Made by a program: the position numbers and the translations under genes. Positions 50,685 to 59,118 of a DNA stretch of 64,000 nucleotides are shown here, piece by piece. How positions within the stretch are numbered: position 1 is the first letter of the stretch; each line of letters begins with the position of its first letter. A model generated the notes under the pieces. It had not been told where the DNA came from. It worked only from the letters and a program-made list of their open reading frames with translations, and did not search any database. The stretch is from contig JAEWJI010000062.1 in NCBI GenBank assembly GCA_023386645.1, positions 101,523 through 165,522 of the forward strand, written 5' to 3'. The stretch comes from Pseudomonadota bacterium (lineage in GTDB: Bacteria > Pseudomonadota > Alphaproteobacteria > Caulobacterales > Caulobacteraceae).

Positions 50685-51450
50685 TCGTCAGCCCGCCGTC
50701 GACGACCAGAGTCTGGCCGGTCACGTAAGCCGAGGCCGGGCTGCACAGGTAGACGGCCGTACCCGCGATCTCGTCAGGCTGGCCGATCCGCTTCAGCGGC
50801 GCGGGGTCCGTGACGGTCTTCAGCAGCTCGGGGTTCTCCCAGAGGTATTTTGCGAAGTCGGTCTGGACCAGGCCCGGGGCGATGCAGTTCACCCGCACGT
50901 TCGACGGGCCGTATTCGACCGCCAGGTTTCGCACCAGCTGCATGTCGGCGGCCTTGGAGATGTTGTAGGCGCCGATCAGGGCGTTGCCGCGCAGGCCGCC
51001 GATCGAGGAGATCACCAGGATCGCCCCGTCCTTACGTTCCAGCATCTGGGGCGCGACCATCTGGATCAGCCAGTGGTTCGAGATGACGTTGTTTTGGAGG
51101 ATCTTCTCGAACTGCTCGTCGGCGATGCCGGCCATCGGCCCGGCGTAGGGGTTGGTGGCGGCGTTGCAGACCAGGATGTCGATCTGGCCGAAGGCGGCGT
51201 TGGTCTCGTCGACCAAGCGCTGGAGATCCTCCTTGGAGGCGATATTGGCGGGGATGGCGATGGCCCGGTCCTCGCCGTGACGGGCGTTGATGCCTTGCGC
51301 GACCTCATCGCAGGGGCCGGCCTTGCGCGAGGAAATCACCACCCGGGCGCCGTGTTCAGCCAGGCGTTCGGCGATGGCCTTGCCGATGCCCTTGGACGAG
51401 CCGGTGATGACGGTGACCTTGCCGGTCAGGTCGAAAAGCTCCATCCGCAT
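50674..51450 (-). CDS. Short-chain dehydrogenase/reductase
   Basis: A 258-residue SDR enzyme with TGSSKGIG (cofactor), NNAGI-like CNAATNPY, catalytic Ser, Tyr and Lys in ISSIGG and AYNISKAA, and a C-terminal VDGGLTI. It is of the classical type, NAD(P)-dependent; substrate undetermined (3-oxoacyl-ACP, 3-hydroxyacyl-CoA or alcohol). In tandem with the acyltransferase. A palindromic element lies upstream between it and the TipF-like gene. Confidence 0.92.
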   Translation of the reverse strand: MRMELFDLTGKVTVITGSSKGIGKAIAERLAEHGARVVISSRKAGPCDEVAQGINARHGEDRAIAIPANIASKEDLQRLVDETNAAFGQIDILVCNAATNPYAGPMAGIADEQFEKILQNNVISNHWLIQMVAPQMLERKDGAILVISSIGGLRGNALIGAYNISKAADMQLVRNLAVEYGPSNVRVNCIAPGLVQTDFAKYLWENPELLKTVTDPAPLKRIGQPDEIAGTAVYLCSPASAYVTGQTLVVDGGLTIAW

Positions 51451-51490
51451 TCATCCTCGGTTTTTGCGACGCCGGGCTAGCGTCACCTGG

Positions 51491-51535
51491 ACCATTGTTC
51501 TGAGTTCGGTCGATCTCGACCGAACCGAAAATGGT
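51491..51535. promoter_or_regulatory. Nested palindrome between SDR and tipF-like genes
   Basis: TTCGGTCGA (51505-51513) and TCGACCGAA (51516-51524) form a perfect 9-bp inverted repeat with a 2-bp centre, framed by ACCATT / AATGGT (51491-51496 and 51530-51535). It lies in the gap between divergent genes. It may be an operator for one or both, or a stem-loop. No binding protein is identified. Confidence 0.5.
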
Positions 51536-51603
51536 CTAGGCGTTCAGCCCTGATAGCCTGATACTGGCGCGATTCCATCTGGGAAGGCGGGCTCTCCGTT
51601 TCC

Positions 51604-52875
51604 ATGCGAACCCTGACAACCGGCGCCCTGTTCTTCGGCTACCTGTTCCTGTCGATGACGGTGGGCGCCCTGCTGTGGCGCGCGGGGCTGGGGCCCGGCG
51701 CGGGGATTGCGGCGACCCTGGGCATGCTCGGCCTGATCGTGGCGGGCCATGCCGCGGTCTCGGCGCGGATGAAGGAGGCGGCGCTCCGCCAGGAGATCGC
51801 CTCGGTGCGCGACGCCTATCGGCTGCTGGCCGATGCGATGGAGTCGACCCAAGGCGCGCTGACCGAACTGGCCCAGGCGATCGAGAGCGGCGCCTTGGCC
51901 CAGACCGAGGAGCTGACGGGCGAGGTCCGGATGCTGGAGGGGCTGATCCAGCAGATGAGCCGGTCGATCGACGAGCGGATCGCCACGCCGGCCGCCCCTG
52001 TCGACACCCACGAGGGCCGCCGTCAGGCCCAGTCGAACATGCTCTTGAAGACGGTGCATGAGGCGCTGAGCGAGAACCGGGTCGACCTGTATCTGCAGCC
52101 GGTGGTGACCCTGCCGCAGCGGCGGACGGTCTTCTACGAAAGCTTCACGCGGCTGAGGGACGCCACCGACCGGGTGATGATGCCGGCCGAATACCTGTCG
52201 GTCGCCGAGGGCGAGGGCTTGGCGCCGGCGATCGACAACCTGCTGCTGTTCCGCTGCGCCCAGATCGTGCGGCGGCTGGCGCGGCAGGACCGCAAGGTCG
52301 GGGTGTTCTGCAACGTGTCGCTGGCCTCGCTGGGAGACGAGACCTTCTTCCCGCAGTTCCTGGACTTCCTGAGCCAGAACAGGGACTTGAACCAGGCGCT
52401 GATCTTCGAGCTCGGCCAGGCGACGTTCGACGCGAGGGGCGCGGTCGAGGCGCGGAACATGGCCAAGCTGGCGGACCTGGGCTTCCGCTTCTCGATCGAC
52501 AAGGTGCAGACGCTGGACCTGGATTTCGCCGACCTGCAGCGGTCGGACGTGCGGTTCATCAAGATCGCGGCGGACCTCCTGATCGAGCAGCTGCTGGACC
52601 TGGACGGCGCCTCTCCCCTGCCCTCGCTGCGCGACATCCAGGCGGCGGATTTCGCGGGCCTGACCCGGCGGTACGGGCTGGAGGTCATCGCCGAGAAGGT
52701 CGAGAGCGAGCGCCAGATCGTGGACATCCTGGAGCTCGACGTCGGCATGGGCCAGGGTCACCTGTTCGGAGAGCCCCGGGCCATCAAGGAGCAGGTCCTG
52801 GCCGAGACCGACCCGCCGGCGGACTTCGTACGCTCGACCCTGCTGACGGCCGAGCGGCGTCGGCGCTTCGCCTAG
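51604..52875 (+). CDS. tipF: TipF-like EAL-domain protein
   Basis: The 423-residue protein has two N-terminal membrane helices (about residues 6-24 and 32-50), a coiled-coil stretch (about 55-125), and a C-terminal EAL domain (about 150-400). The EAL signature is ESF (YESFTRLRD), so phosphodiesterase activity is doubtful. This arrangement matches Caulobacter TipF, a c-di-GMP receptor needed for flagellum assembly at the new pole. No flagellar gene is nearby, so the identity rests on architecture. Confidence 0.7.
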   Translation: MRTLTTGALFFGYLFLSMTVGALLWRAGLGPGAGIAATLGMLGLIVAGHAAVSARMKEAALRQEIASVRDAYRLLADAMESTQGALTELAQAIESGALAQTEELTGEVRMLEGLIQQMSRSIDERIATPAAPVDTHEGRRQAQSNMLLKTVHEALSENRVDLYLQPVVTLPQRRTVFYESFTRLRDATDRVMMPAEYLSVAEGEGLAPAIDNLLLFRCAQIVRRLARQDRKVGVFCNVSLASLGDETFFPQFLDFLSQNRDLNQALIFELGQATFDARGAVEARNMAKLADLGFRFSIDKVQTLDLDFADLQRSDVRFIKIAADLLIEQLLDLDGASPLPSLRDIQAADFAGLTRRYGLEVIAEKVESERQIVDILELDVGMGQGHLFGEPRAIKEQVLAETDPPADFVRSTLLTAERRRRFA

Positions 52876-52971
52876 GTTCGGGGCGCGGACCGTCGGACCT
52901 TCGGATCGAGCCCGAGGGTGGCGGAGGTCTGGAGCACGGAAGAGCGGACGTCAGACGGCGAAAAACCTGCC

Positions 52972-53559
52972 TCAAGGGTCCCGGCCGGCCGCTCTCGCGC
53001 GTCTTCGGCGCTCGGCGCGGTTGAGCGGGCGGTGCGTCGGATTGGAGTGCGGAGATTGTGACTCCAACTTCTCCAATGTCGGGGCCCGAGGCTGGTCGAG
53101 GGCGGCGAGGAGGTCGTCCAGGTCGGCGTTGTCGGCCTGAGCAGCCCGAGCCGCGCGGGTGATCGACTCCGCGACATCGCAGACCTCGCGCATGTGGCTG
53201 AAGGTATCGCTGCGCTTTTCGGCGGCGCGGTTCAGGGCCGAGCGGGCGAGCATGTCGTGGACGCGCATCCAGCGGAGCGCCTCGGACGAGCGGCCCTGAT
53301 CGACCGCCCGTTCGATCCGGCGGCGGATCTTGTCGAGCAGGGCCTCGTCGGAGGCCAGGGGGGCGTCGAGGTCGAGGGGTTCCTCGACCGGGATCGTGTG
53401 AGGCTGGTCGCGTTTGAGCCAGCCGCCCTTGCGGGCCCGGTCGTAGAAGGTCGACGAGCTGAGGCCGTAGATCTCGCAGACCTCCTCTCCGGTGCGGCCG
53501 TCGAGGTAGAGGTCGCGGGCGGCGGTCCAGACATCAGTCGCGGAGTGCAGGTCGGTCAT
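52972..53559 (-). CDS. HTH protein, terminase-small-subunit-like, paralogue B
   Basis: A 195-residue protein whose N-terminal half parallels the protein at 6038-6529: TAARDLYLDG, GEEVCEIYGL, TFYDRARKGGWLKRD, LDLDAP, then SSEALRWMRVHDMLA and a basic C-terminus (RAERRRRARAAGR). The second copy has a longer tail. Stop codon is 96 bp from the tipF-like stop, convergent. The ATG at 53559 has the 22-bp motif 17 bp upstream, as in paralogue A. Function unknown. Confidence 0.75.
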   Translation of the reverse strand: MTDLHSATDVWTAARDLYLDGRTGEEVCEIYGLSSSTFYDRARKGGWLKRDQPHTIPVEEPLDLDAPLASDEALLDKIRRRIERAVDQGRSSEALRWMRVHDMLARSALNRAAEKRSDTFSHMREVCDVAESITRAARAAQADNADLDDLLAALDQPRAPTLEKLESQSPHSNPTHRPLNRAERRRRARAAGRDP

Positions 53560-53576
53560 TCGACCGCTCTGGCATG

Positions 53577-53598
53577 CCGATGCGTCAAAAGCGGTCGT
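53577..53598 (-). promoter_or_regulatory. 22-bp shared upstream motif, site 3
   Basis: The plus strand reads CCGATGCGTCAAAA, one variable base, CGGTCGT. It begins 17 bp after the start codon of the HTH gene on the plus-strand coordinate, exactly the same distance as site 1. Same orientation with respect to the gene as site 1. Confidence 0.6.
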
Positions 53599-53677
53599 GG
53601 GGGCGAGCACGGCCGATGCGTGACGCTTTGCCCCCCGCACCCCTCTCCCCAGCCAAGGGCTGGGCTGGACAGGAGCG

Positions 53678-54649
53678 TCAGGCGACCAGGGCGCGGGGGA
53701 GTTTGAAGGTGACGGTCTCGCGGGCGGTCGTGTCCTCCACGATATCGAGGTCGAAGCGGTCGGACAGGGCGGAGACAACGGCCTCGACCAGGGGTTCGGG
53801 GGCGGAGGCGCCGGCGGTGAGGCCGAGGGTGCGGGCGCCGTCCAGCCAGGACCAGTCGATTTGGGACGCATCATCGATCAGCCGGGCGTCGCGGGCGCCG
53901 GAGCGCAGGGCGACCTCGACCAGCCGAACCGAGTTGGACGAGTTCTTCGAGCCCACCACCAGCACCAGGTCGGCGCCGTCGGCCAGGCGCTTGACCGCCT
54001 CCTGGCGGTTGGTGGTGGCGTAGCAGATGTCTTCCTTGTGCGGGTCCGGCAGTTCTGGGAAGCGGCGCTTGAGCACCGCCAGGATCTGGGCCGTGTCGTC
54101 CAGCGACAGTGTGGTCTGGGTGACGTAGGCGAGCGGGCCCTCACTGGGCCGGACGAAGGCCTCGGCGTCCTCGACGCTCTCGACCAGGCTGATGGCGCCG
54201 GGCGGCAGCTGGCCCAGGGTGCCCACGACCTCGGGATGGCCGGCGTGACCGATCAGGATGATGTGGCGGCCGGCGGCGTGATGGCGTTCGGCCTCGACAT
54301 GGACCTTCGAGACCAGGGGACAGGTGGCGTCCAGGAACATCATCTGGCGGTCGCGCGCGGCGGCCGGCACAGACTTCGGCACCCCGTGGGCGGAGAAGAC
54401 GATGGGGCGATCCGTCGGCGCCTCGTCCAGTTCCTTGACGAAGACGGCGCCCAGCCCCTTCAGCCGTTCGACCACGTGGCGGTTGTGGACGATCTCGTGG
54501 CGCACATAGACGGGGGCGCCGAACTTCTCGATCGCCCGCTCGACGATCTGGATCGCCCGGTCGACCCCGGCGCAGAAGCCGCGCGGCGCGGCGAGCCGCA
54601 CGGTGAGCGGACGCCGGGACGGCTCGATCCGGAAAAGGTCTAGGGTCAT
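53678..54649 (-). CDS. ispH: 4-hydroxy-3-methylbut-2-enyl diphosphate reductase
   Basis: The last enzyme of the MEP isoprenoid route, an iron-sulfur protein. The three cluster cysteines are in PRGFCAGVDRAI, DATCPLVSKVH and EDICYATTNRQ. Other conserved parts: VRHEIVHNRHVVERL, FSAHGVPKSV and GSKNSSNSVRL. 323 residues, typical. Opposite to the next gene. Confidence 0.97.
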   Translation of the reverse strand: MTLDLFRIEPSRRPLTVRLAAPRGFCAGVDRAIQIVERAIEKFGAPVYVRHEIVHNRHVVERLKGLGAVFVKELDEAPTDRPIVFSAHGVPKSVPAAARDRQMMFLDATCPLVSKVHVEAERHHAAGRHIILIGHAGHPEVVGTLGQLPPGAISLVESVEDAEAFVRPSEGPLAYVTQTTLSLDDTAQILAVLKRRFPELPDPHKEDICYATTNRQEAVKRLADGADLVLVVGSKNSSNSVRLVEVALRSGARDARLIDDASQIDWSWLDGARTLGLTAGASAPEPLVEAVVSALSDRFDLDIVEDTTARETVTFKLPRALVA

Positions 54650-54787
54650 GGCGCAAACCTAGGCGCTGTCGGGCCCGGCCGCCAGCGGGCCGGCCGCCGC
54701 AGGGCGTTTGCGACGCCTCGCTTTAGCCGCTATCAGGCGGGAAGCGTGAGGGATCGCCGTCGCGCCCGTCTTTCCGGATCATCACGC

Positions 54788-55447
54788 ATGCGTCTCGCCT
54801 CGTTCGCCCTGGCCGCCCTGGCCCTCGTCACAGCGGTGGAGCCCGCGATGGCGCAGCAGCGCCAGGGGGGCCGTGACCGCCAGCAGGGCGCCGACGCCCG
54901 GGTTGACCAGCCCGAGCGCCCCCGGCGGATCGCGCCCCTGCGCGGCCGGGTGAACGCCGGCCCCTGCCCCTTCGTGAAGATCCTCTACGATGGCGCCCGC
55001 TACGTCGAACTGGTCGACAATCGCGCGGTGGCCGGGAACGTCGGCTTCACCGGAGAGATCGAGGGCGTGGTGTCCGACTGCGCCTACCAGGCCGACGAGC
55101 CGATCACCCTGGACATGCGGATGCTGTTCAACCTAGGCCGCGGACCCCAGGCCCAGGGCGACCAGCGCACCTATCGCTACTGGATCGCGGTGACCGAGCG
55201 GAACAACGCCATCCTGGCCAAGGAATATTTCGACCTGCCGGTCGATTTCGAGGGCCAGCGCACCGCCTCGGTGACCGAGGAGCGGACCATCACCATTCCC
55301 CGCGCGTCGGAAAGCGTCTCGGGTTCGAACTTCGAGGTTCTGGTCGGCTTCGAGGTCACGCCGGAGATGGCGGAGTTCAACCGGTCGGGAAGCCGCTTCC
55401 GCGTCAACGCCGGCGTGCCCGCCGCCGCCGAGCCCGCGACCGACTGA
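54788..55447 (+). CDS. Exported hypothetical protein upstream of argS
   Basis: A 219-residue secreted protein with a clear signal peptide (MRLASFALAALALVTAVEPA, cleavage near AMAQ). The mature part has INAGPCPFVKILYDGARYVE-like stretch and beta-strand rich content with Cys in PCPF and SDCAYQ that could pair. No domain recognised. Its stop codon overlaps the start of argS by one base (TGATG), so translation is coupled. Confidence 0.75.
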   Translation: MRLASFALAALALVTAVEPAMAQQRQGGRDRQQGADARVDQPERPRRIAPLRGRVNAGPCPFVKILYDGARYVELVDNRAVAGNVGFTGEIEGVVSDCAYQADEPITLDMRMLFNLGRGPQAQGDQRTYRYWIAVTERNNAILAKEYFDLPVDFEGQRTASVTEERTITIPRASESVSGSNFEVLVGFEVTPEMAEFNRSGSRFRVNAGVPAAAEPATD

Positions 55448-57210
55448 TGGCCGACATCAAGACTGTTCTGGGCGAAGCGGTCGCGGCCGCCTTCGCCGCC
55501 GAAGGCGTGGACGTCGCCCTGGCCCGGGTGACGCCGTCAGACCGACCCGACCTGGCCGACTTCCAGTCCAACGGAGCCCTGGCCGCCGCCAAGGCGCTGA
55601 AGGCCAATCCGCGCGAGCTGGCCGGTCGGGTCGCCGAACGGCTGAAGACCGAGCCCGGAATCGAGGCGGTCGAGGTGGCGGGGCCCGGTTTCATCAACCT
55701 GAAGGTTTCCAGCGCAGCCCTGGCCGAGCGGGCGCAGGCCGTGGCCGATGACGAGGCGATGGCGGGGGCGTCGCGGGTCGATGAGGCCCGCAAGGTCGTG
55801 ATCGACTACGCCGGCCCGAACGTGGCCAAGCCGATGCACGTCGGCCACCTGCGGTCGTCCATCATCGGCGAGAGCCTGAAGCGGCTGTTCCGCTTCCGGG
55901 GTGACATCGTCTGGGGCGACGCCCATTTCGGCGACTGGGGCTTCCAGATGGGGCTGTTGATCGTCGCGGTCACCGACGAGGGCCGGGCCGAGGCGTTCCT
56001 GGCGGCCGGAGACGGACCGTTCCCGGATGAAAGCCCGGTGACTCTTGAGGACCTGGAGCGGCTGTATCCGGAGGCCGCGGCCAAGGCCAAGGCGGACGAG
56101 GCGTTCCGCGACCGGGCGCGCAAGGCCACGGCGGAGCTGCAAGCCGGACGCCCGGGCTATCGCGCCCTGTGGCGGCATTTCGTGGCGGTCAGCCGGACCG
56201 CGCTTGAACGCGAGTTCGGGGCGCTGGGCGTCACCTTCGACCTGTGGAACGGGGAATCGGACGCCGATCCCCTGATCCCCGGCATGGTCGAGGCGATGAA
56301 GGCGGGCCGGCTGGCCGAGCTGGACCAGGGGGCCTGGATCATCCGGGTGGCCGAGGACGGGGACAAGCGCGAGCTGCCGCCGCTGCTGCTCGTTTCGTCC
56401 GAGGGTTCGGCCATGTACGGGACGACCGACCTGGCCACCATCCTCGACCGCCGCCAGCAGTTCGATTTCGACCTGGTGCTGTACTGCGTCGACCAGCGCC
56501 AGTCGGACCACTTCGAACAGGTGTTCCGAGCCGCCTACAAGGCCGGCTATGCGCGCCCGGGTCAGCTGGAGCACGCGGCCAACGGGACAATGAACGGCAC
56601 GGACGGCAAGCCTTTCAAGACCCGCGCGGGGGGCGTGCTGAAGCTGCACGACCTGATCACCCAGGCGAAGGACAAGGCGCGCGAGCGGCTGCGCGAGGCC
56701 GAGCTGGGCGCCGACCTGCCGGAAGCCGAATTCGAGGACATCGCCCACAAGGTGGCGGTGGCGGCGCTGAAGTTCGCCGACCTGTCGAACAGCCGGACGA
56801 CCAGCTACGTCTTCGACCTGGACCGGTTCATGAGCTTCGAGGGTAAGACCGGGCCCTATCTGCTGTACCAGGCGGTGCGGATCAAATCGCTGCTGAGGAA
56901 GGCCGAGGCCGAGGGCGCCGAGGCTGGGCCGATCGAGGTCCATGCGCCAGCCGAGCGCGATCTGGCCCTGACGCTCGACGCCTTCGACGCGGCCGTGGCG
57001 GAAGCCTACGACCGGCGCGCGCCGCACTTGATCGCCGAGCACGCCTATCGCCTGGCGCAGAGCTTCTCGAAGTTCTACGCGGCCTGCCCGGTGCTGTCGG
57101 CGGACGGCGAGGCGACGCGAGGCTCGCGCCTGGCCCTGGCGGGGGCGGCCCTGCACCAGCTGGAGACGGCGCTAGGGTTGCTGGGCATCGACACGCCGGA
57201 GCGGATGTAG
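55447..57210 (+). CDS. argS: Arginyl-tRNA synthetase
   Basis: A 587-residue class I synthetase. The N-terminal Add-1 domain is followed by the catalytic core with VDYAGPNVAKPMHVGHLRS (HIGH-like HVGH), the KMSK-like region is degenerate as in most ArgS, and the C-terminal DALR domain carries the anticodon-binding part. Length and domain order typical. Coupled with the upstream exported protein. Confidence 0.97.
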   Translation: MADIKTVLGEAVAAAFAAEGVDVALARVTPSDRPDLADFQSNGALAAAKALKANPRELAGRVAERLKTEPGIEAVEVAGPGFINLKVSSAALAERAQAVADDEAMAGASRVDEARKVVIDYAGPNVAKPMHVGHLRSSIIGESLKRLFRFRGDIVWGDAHFGDWGFQMGLLIVAVTDEGRAEAFLAAGDGPFPDESPVTLEDLERLYPEAAAKAKADEAFRDRARKATAELQAGRPGYRALWRHFVAVSRTALEREFGALGVTFDLWNGESDADPLIPGMVEAMKAGRLAELDQGAWIIRVAEDGDKRELPPLLLVSSEGSAMYGTTDLATILDRRQQFDFDLVLYCVDQRQSDHFEQVFRAAYKAGYARPGQLEHAANGTMNGTDGKPFKTRAGGVLKLHDLITQAKDKARERLREAELGADLPEAEFEDIAHKVAVAALKFADLSNSRTTSYVFDLDRFMSFEGKTGPYLLYQAVRIKSLLRKAEAEGAEAGPIEVHAPAERDLALTLDAFDAAVAEAYDRRAPHLIAEHAYRLAQSFSKFYAACPVLSADGEATRGSRLALAGAALHQLETALGLLGIDTPERM

Positions 57211-57243
57211 GCTAGACTGTCCGCCTTCGTTCGGAGGGGACCC

Positions 57244-58251
57244 ATGTCGCTCGACGCCTATATCGCCGACCTGCCGAAGGCGGAGCTGCATCTGCATATC
57301 GAGGGGAGCCTCGAGCCCGAGCTGATGTTCGAGCTGGCGCGGCGGAACGGGGTCCAGATTCCGTTCGACAGCGTCGAGGCGGTGCGGGCGGCGTATGATT
57401 TCTCGAACCTGCAGGACTTCCTGGACATCTACTACGCCGGGGCGAACGTGCTGCTGACGCGGCAGGACTTCGAGGATCTGGCTTTCGCCTATTTTCAGCG
57501 GGCGGCGGCCGACAATGTGCGCCACGCGGAGATCTTCTTCGATCCGCAGACCCATACCGACCGGGGCGTGCCGTTCGGGGTGGTGGTCGAGGGGCTGATC
57601 GCCGGGATGAACCGGGCGAAGGCGGAGCTGGGGGTGACCTCGGGGCTGATCCTCAGCTTCCTGCGTCACCTGACCGAGGAAGAGGCGTTCACGACGCTGG
57701 AGGCGGCCAAGCCCTATCTGCATCACTTCATCGGGGTGGGGCTGGATTCGTCCGAGGTCGGGCATCCGCCCTCGAAGTTCCAGCGGGTGTTCGCCGAGGC
57801 GCGGAAACTGGGTCTGAAGCTGTGCGCCCACGCCGGCGAGGAAGGGCCGCCGGAGTATGTGCATGAGGCGCTGGACCTGCTGAACATCGACCGGATGGAC
57901 CACGGCAACCGGTCGATGGAAGACGAGAGCCTGATCCAGCGGCTGGCGGCCGAGCGGATGACCCTGACGGTGTGCCCGCTGTCGAACCTGAAGCTGTGCG
58001 TGGTGAAGGATTTGAAGGACCATCCGGTGCCGGAGATGCTGCGGCGCGGGCTGCATGTGACCCTGAACTCGGACGATCCGGCCTATTTCGGCGGTTATGT
58101 GAACGAGAACTACCGGGCGCTGGCGAACGCCGTCGGCCTGACGCGCGAGCAGGTGACGCGGATGGCGCGGAACAGCTTCGAGGGAAGCTTCCTGCCGGAG
58201 GCCGAGAAGGCGCGGCATCTGGCGGAGATCGAGGCGTACGCGGCCGCCTAA
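57244..58251 (+). CDS. Adenine/adenosine deaminase
   Basis: A 335-residue zinc-dependent deaminase of the adenosine deaminase family. Metal ligands are in ELHLHIEGSLEPELMF, LCAHAGEEGP and NSDDPAYFGG; the catalytic Glu is in HAGEEG. The HIEG-S-LEPE variant is characteristic of adenine deaminases (Pseudomonas type) more than of adenosine deaminases, so adenine to hypoxanthine is the likelier reaction. CGGAGGGG ribosome site. 34 bp after argS. Confidence 0.9.
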   Translation: MSLDAYIADLPKAELHLHIEGSLEPELMFELARRNGVQIPFDSVEAVRAAYDFSNLQDFLDIYYAGANVLLTRQDFEDLAFAYFQRAAADNVRHAEIFFDPQTHTDRGVPFGVVVEGLIAGMNRAKAELGVTSGLILSFLRHLTEEEAFTTLEAAKPYLHHFIGVGLDSSEVGHPPSKFQRVFAEARKLGLKLCAHAGEEGPPEYVHEALDLLNIDRMDHGNRSMEDESLIQRLAAERMTLTVCPLSNLKLCVVKDLKDHPVPEMLRRGLHVTLNSDDPAYFGGYVNENYRALANAVGLTREQVTRMARNSFEGSFLPEAEKARHLAEIEAYAAA

Positions 58252-58748
58252 GCGCGGGCCTTCGGCACAACCGAGATCCGTCCTTCGCTTTCGACCCAGG
58301 CGGCCTTCACCTCCCGGAGGTCGTCGAGGCCTTCCTTGTGCAGCGCGCTCATCACCTCGTCCTCGGTCAGGTACTCACGGCGCATGTTGCGGCGGAGCAG
58401 GCGGCCGTCGCGCACGACCTGAACGGCCGGGGCCGAGGTCAGGCGCTCGATGAAGGGGATGCGGTAGCTGAGCAGGTTGATCACATAGTCCCAGGCCATC
58501 AGGACCATGATCACGATCAGGGCGTCCGCGACCGTGCTGTATTCGCCGAAGCCATGGGTCGCCGCCTCGGCGATCAGCAGGATGAAGACCAGGTCCATGC
58601 GCGCCAGCTCCCCGCCCGCGCGGCGCGGCATAACGCGCATGAGGACAAGCACCCCGAGATAAATGGCGGAGCCTCTCGCCAGCAGCTCCAGGAGCGGCGT
58701 CTGCAGCTGGAAAATGTCGGGCCACTCGGGCGCGGCGAATGGGCTCAC
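58248..58748 (-). CDS. DUF421 (YetF-like) membrane protein
   Basis: A 166-residue protein with three N-terminal helices (about residues 20-105) and a cytoplasmic beta-sandwich-like part, the DUF421 layout. Motifs MDLVFILLIAEAATHG and REYLTEDEVMSALHKEGL are conserved. Possible role in envelope stability, but unknown. I chose GTG at 58748 with TGGAG upstream; ATG alternatives at 58793 or 58853 would add Arg-rich residues. Overlaps the deaminase gene by 4 bp at the tail. Divergent from the glycine operon. Confidence 0.8.
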   Translation of the reverse strand: MSPFAAPEWPDIFQLQTPLLELLARGSAIYLGVLVLMRVMPRRAGGELARMDLVFILLIAEAATHGFGEYSTVADALIVIMVLMAWDYVINLLSYRIPFIERLTSAPAVQVVRDGRLLRRNMRREYLTEDEVMSALHKEGLDDLREVKAAWVESEGRISVVPKARA

Positions 58749-58869
58749 GGCGGGACTCCAGCGCCGGACGGCGCGCCGACGTATCCGAAACATGCGGACC
58801 CGGCGTTTGGCTCCGCTTGCCTGATCTCCCGGCATGGCGTCGCTTGACTTCACGGCGGAGTCGGAGCCT

Positions 58870-59072
58870 AGGTCGCGCGCTCTCGCGGGAGAGATCGGCG
58901 TCGTTCGCGGGGCCGGAGCCGAAGGCGCAACCGCCCCGGAAACGCTCAGGCAAAAGGACCGCGAAGGCGCACGGACGCTGGAAAGCAGGCCGATTGGCCT
59001 CGCCGACGGAGCAAGGCCGCCCTTCGCATTCGGGGGCGCCGGAATCTCTCAGGCTTCAGGACAGCGGGGGCG
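58870..59072 (+). ncRNA. Tandem glycine riboswitch (two gcvT aptamers)
   Basis: Two consecutive glycine aptamers lie upstream of gcvT. The first has GGGAGAGA, GCCGAAGGCGCAA and GAAACGCTCAGGCAAAAGGAC (58880-58960 approx). The second has CTGGAAAGC, GCCGACGGAGCAA and AATCTCTCAGGC...AGGACAG (58978-59065 approx). Tandem aptamers of this kind bind glycine and turn on the cleavage operon. The stretch from 59066 to 59118 holds possible pairing (GGGGGCG with CGCCCC), which may be the expression platform. Confidence 0.95.
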
Positions 59073-59118
59073 CAAGGACGGCGGGCGACCGCCCCATCAT
59101 GCGACCGCGAGACCTGAC

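Noticed and set aside
58834..59118. In-frame extension of gcvT by 95 codons
   Set aside because: The extension covers the tandem glycine riboswitch. GcvT proteins begin near the ATG at 59119.
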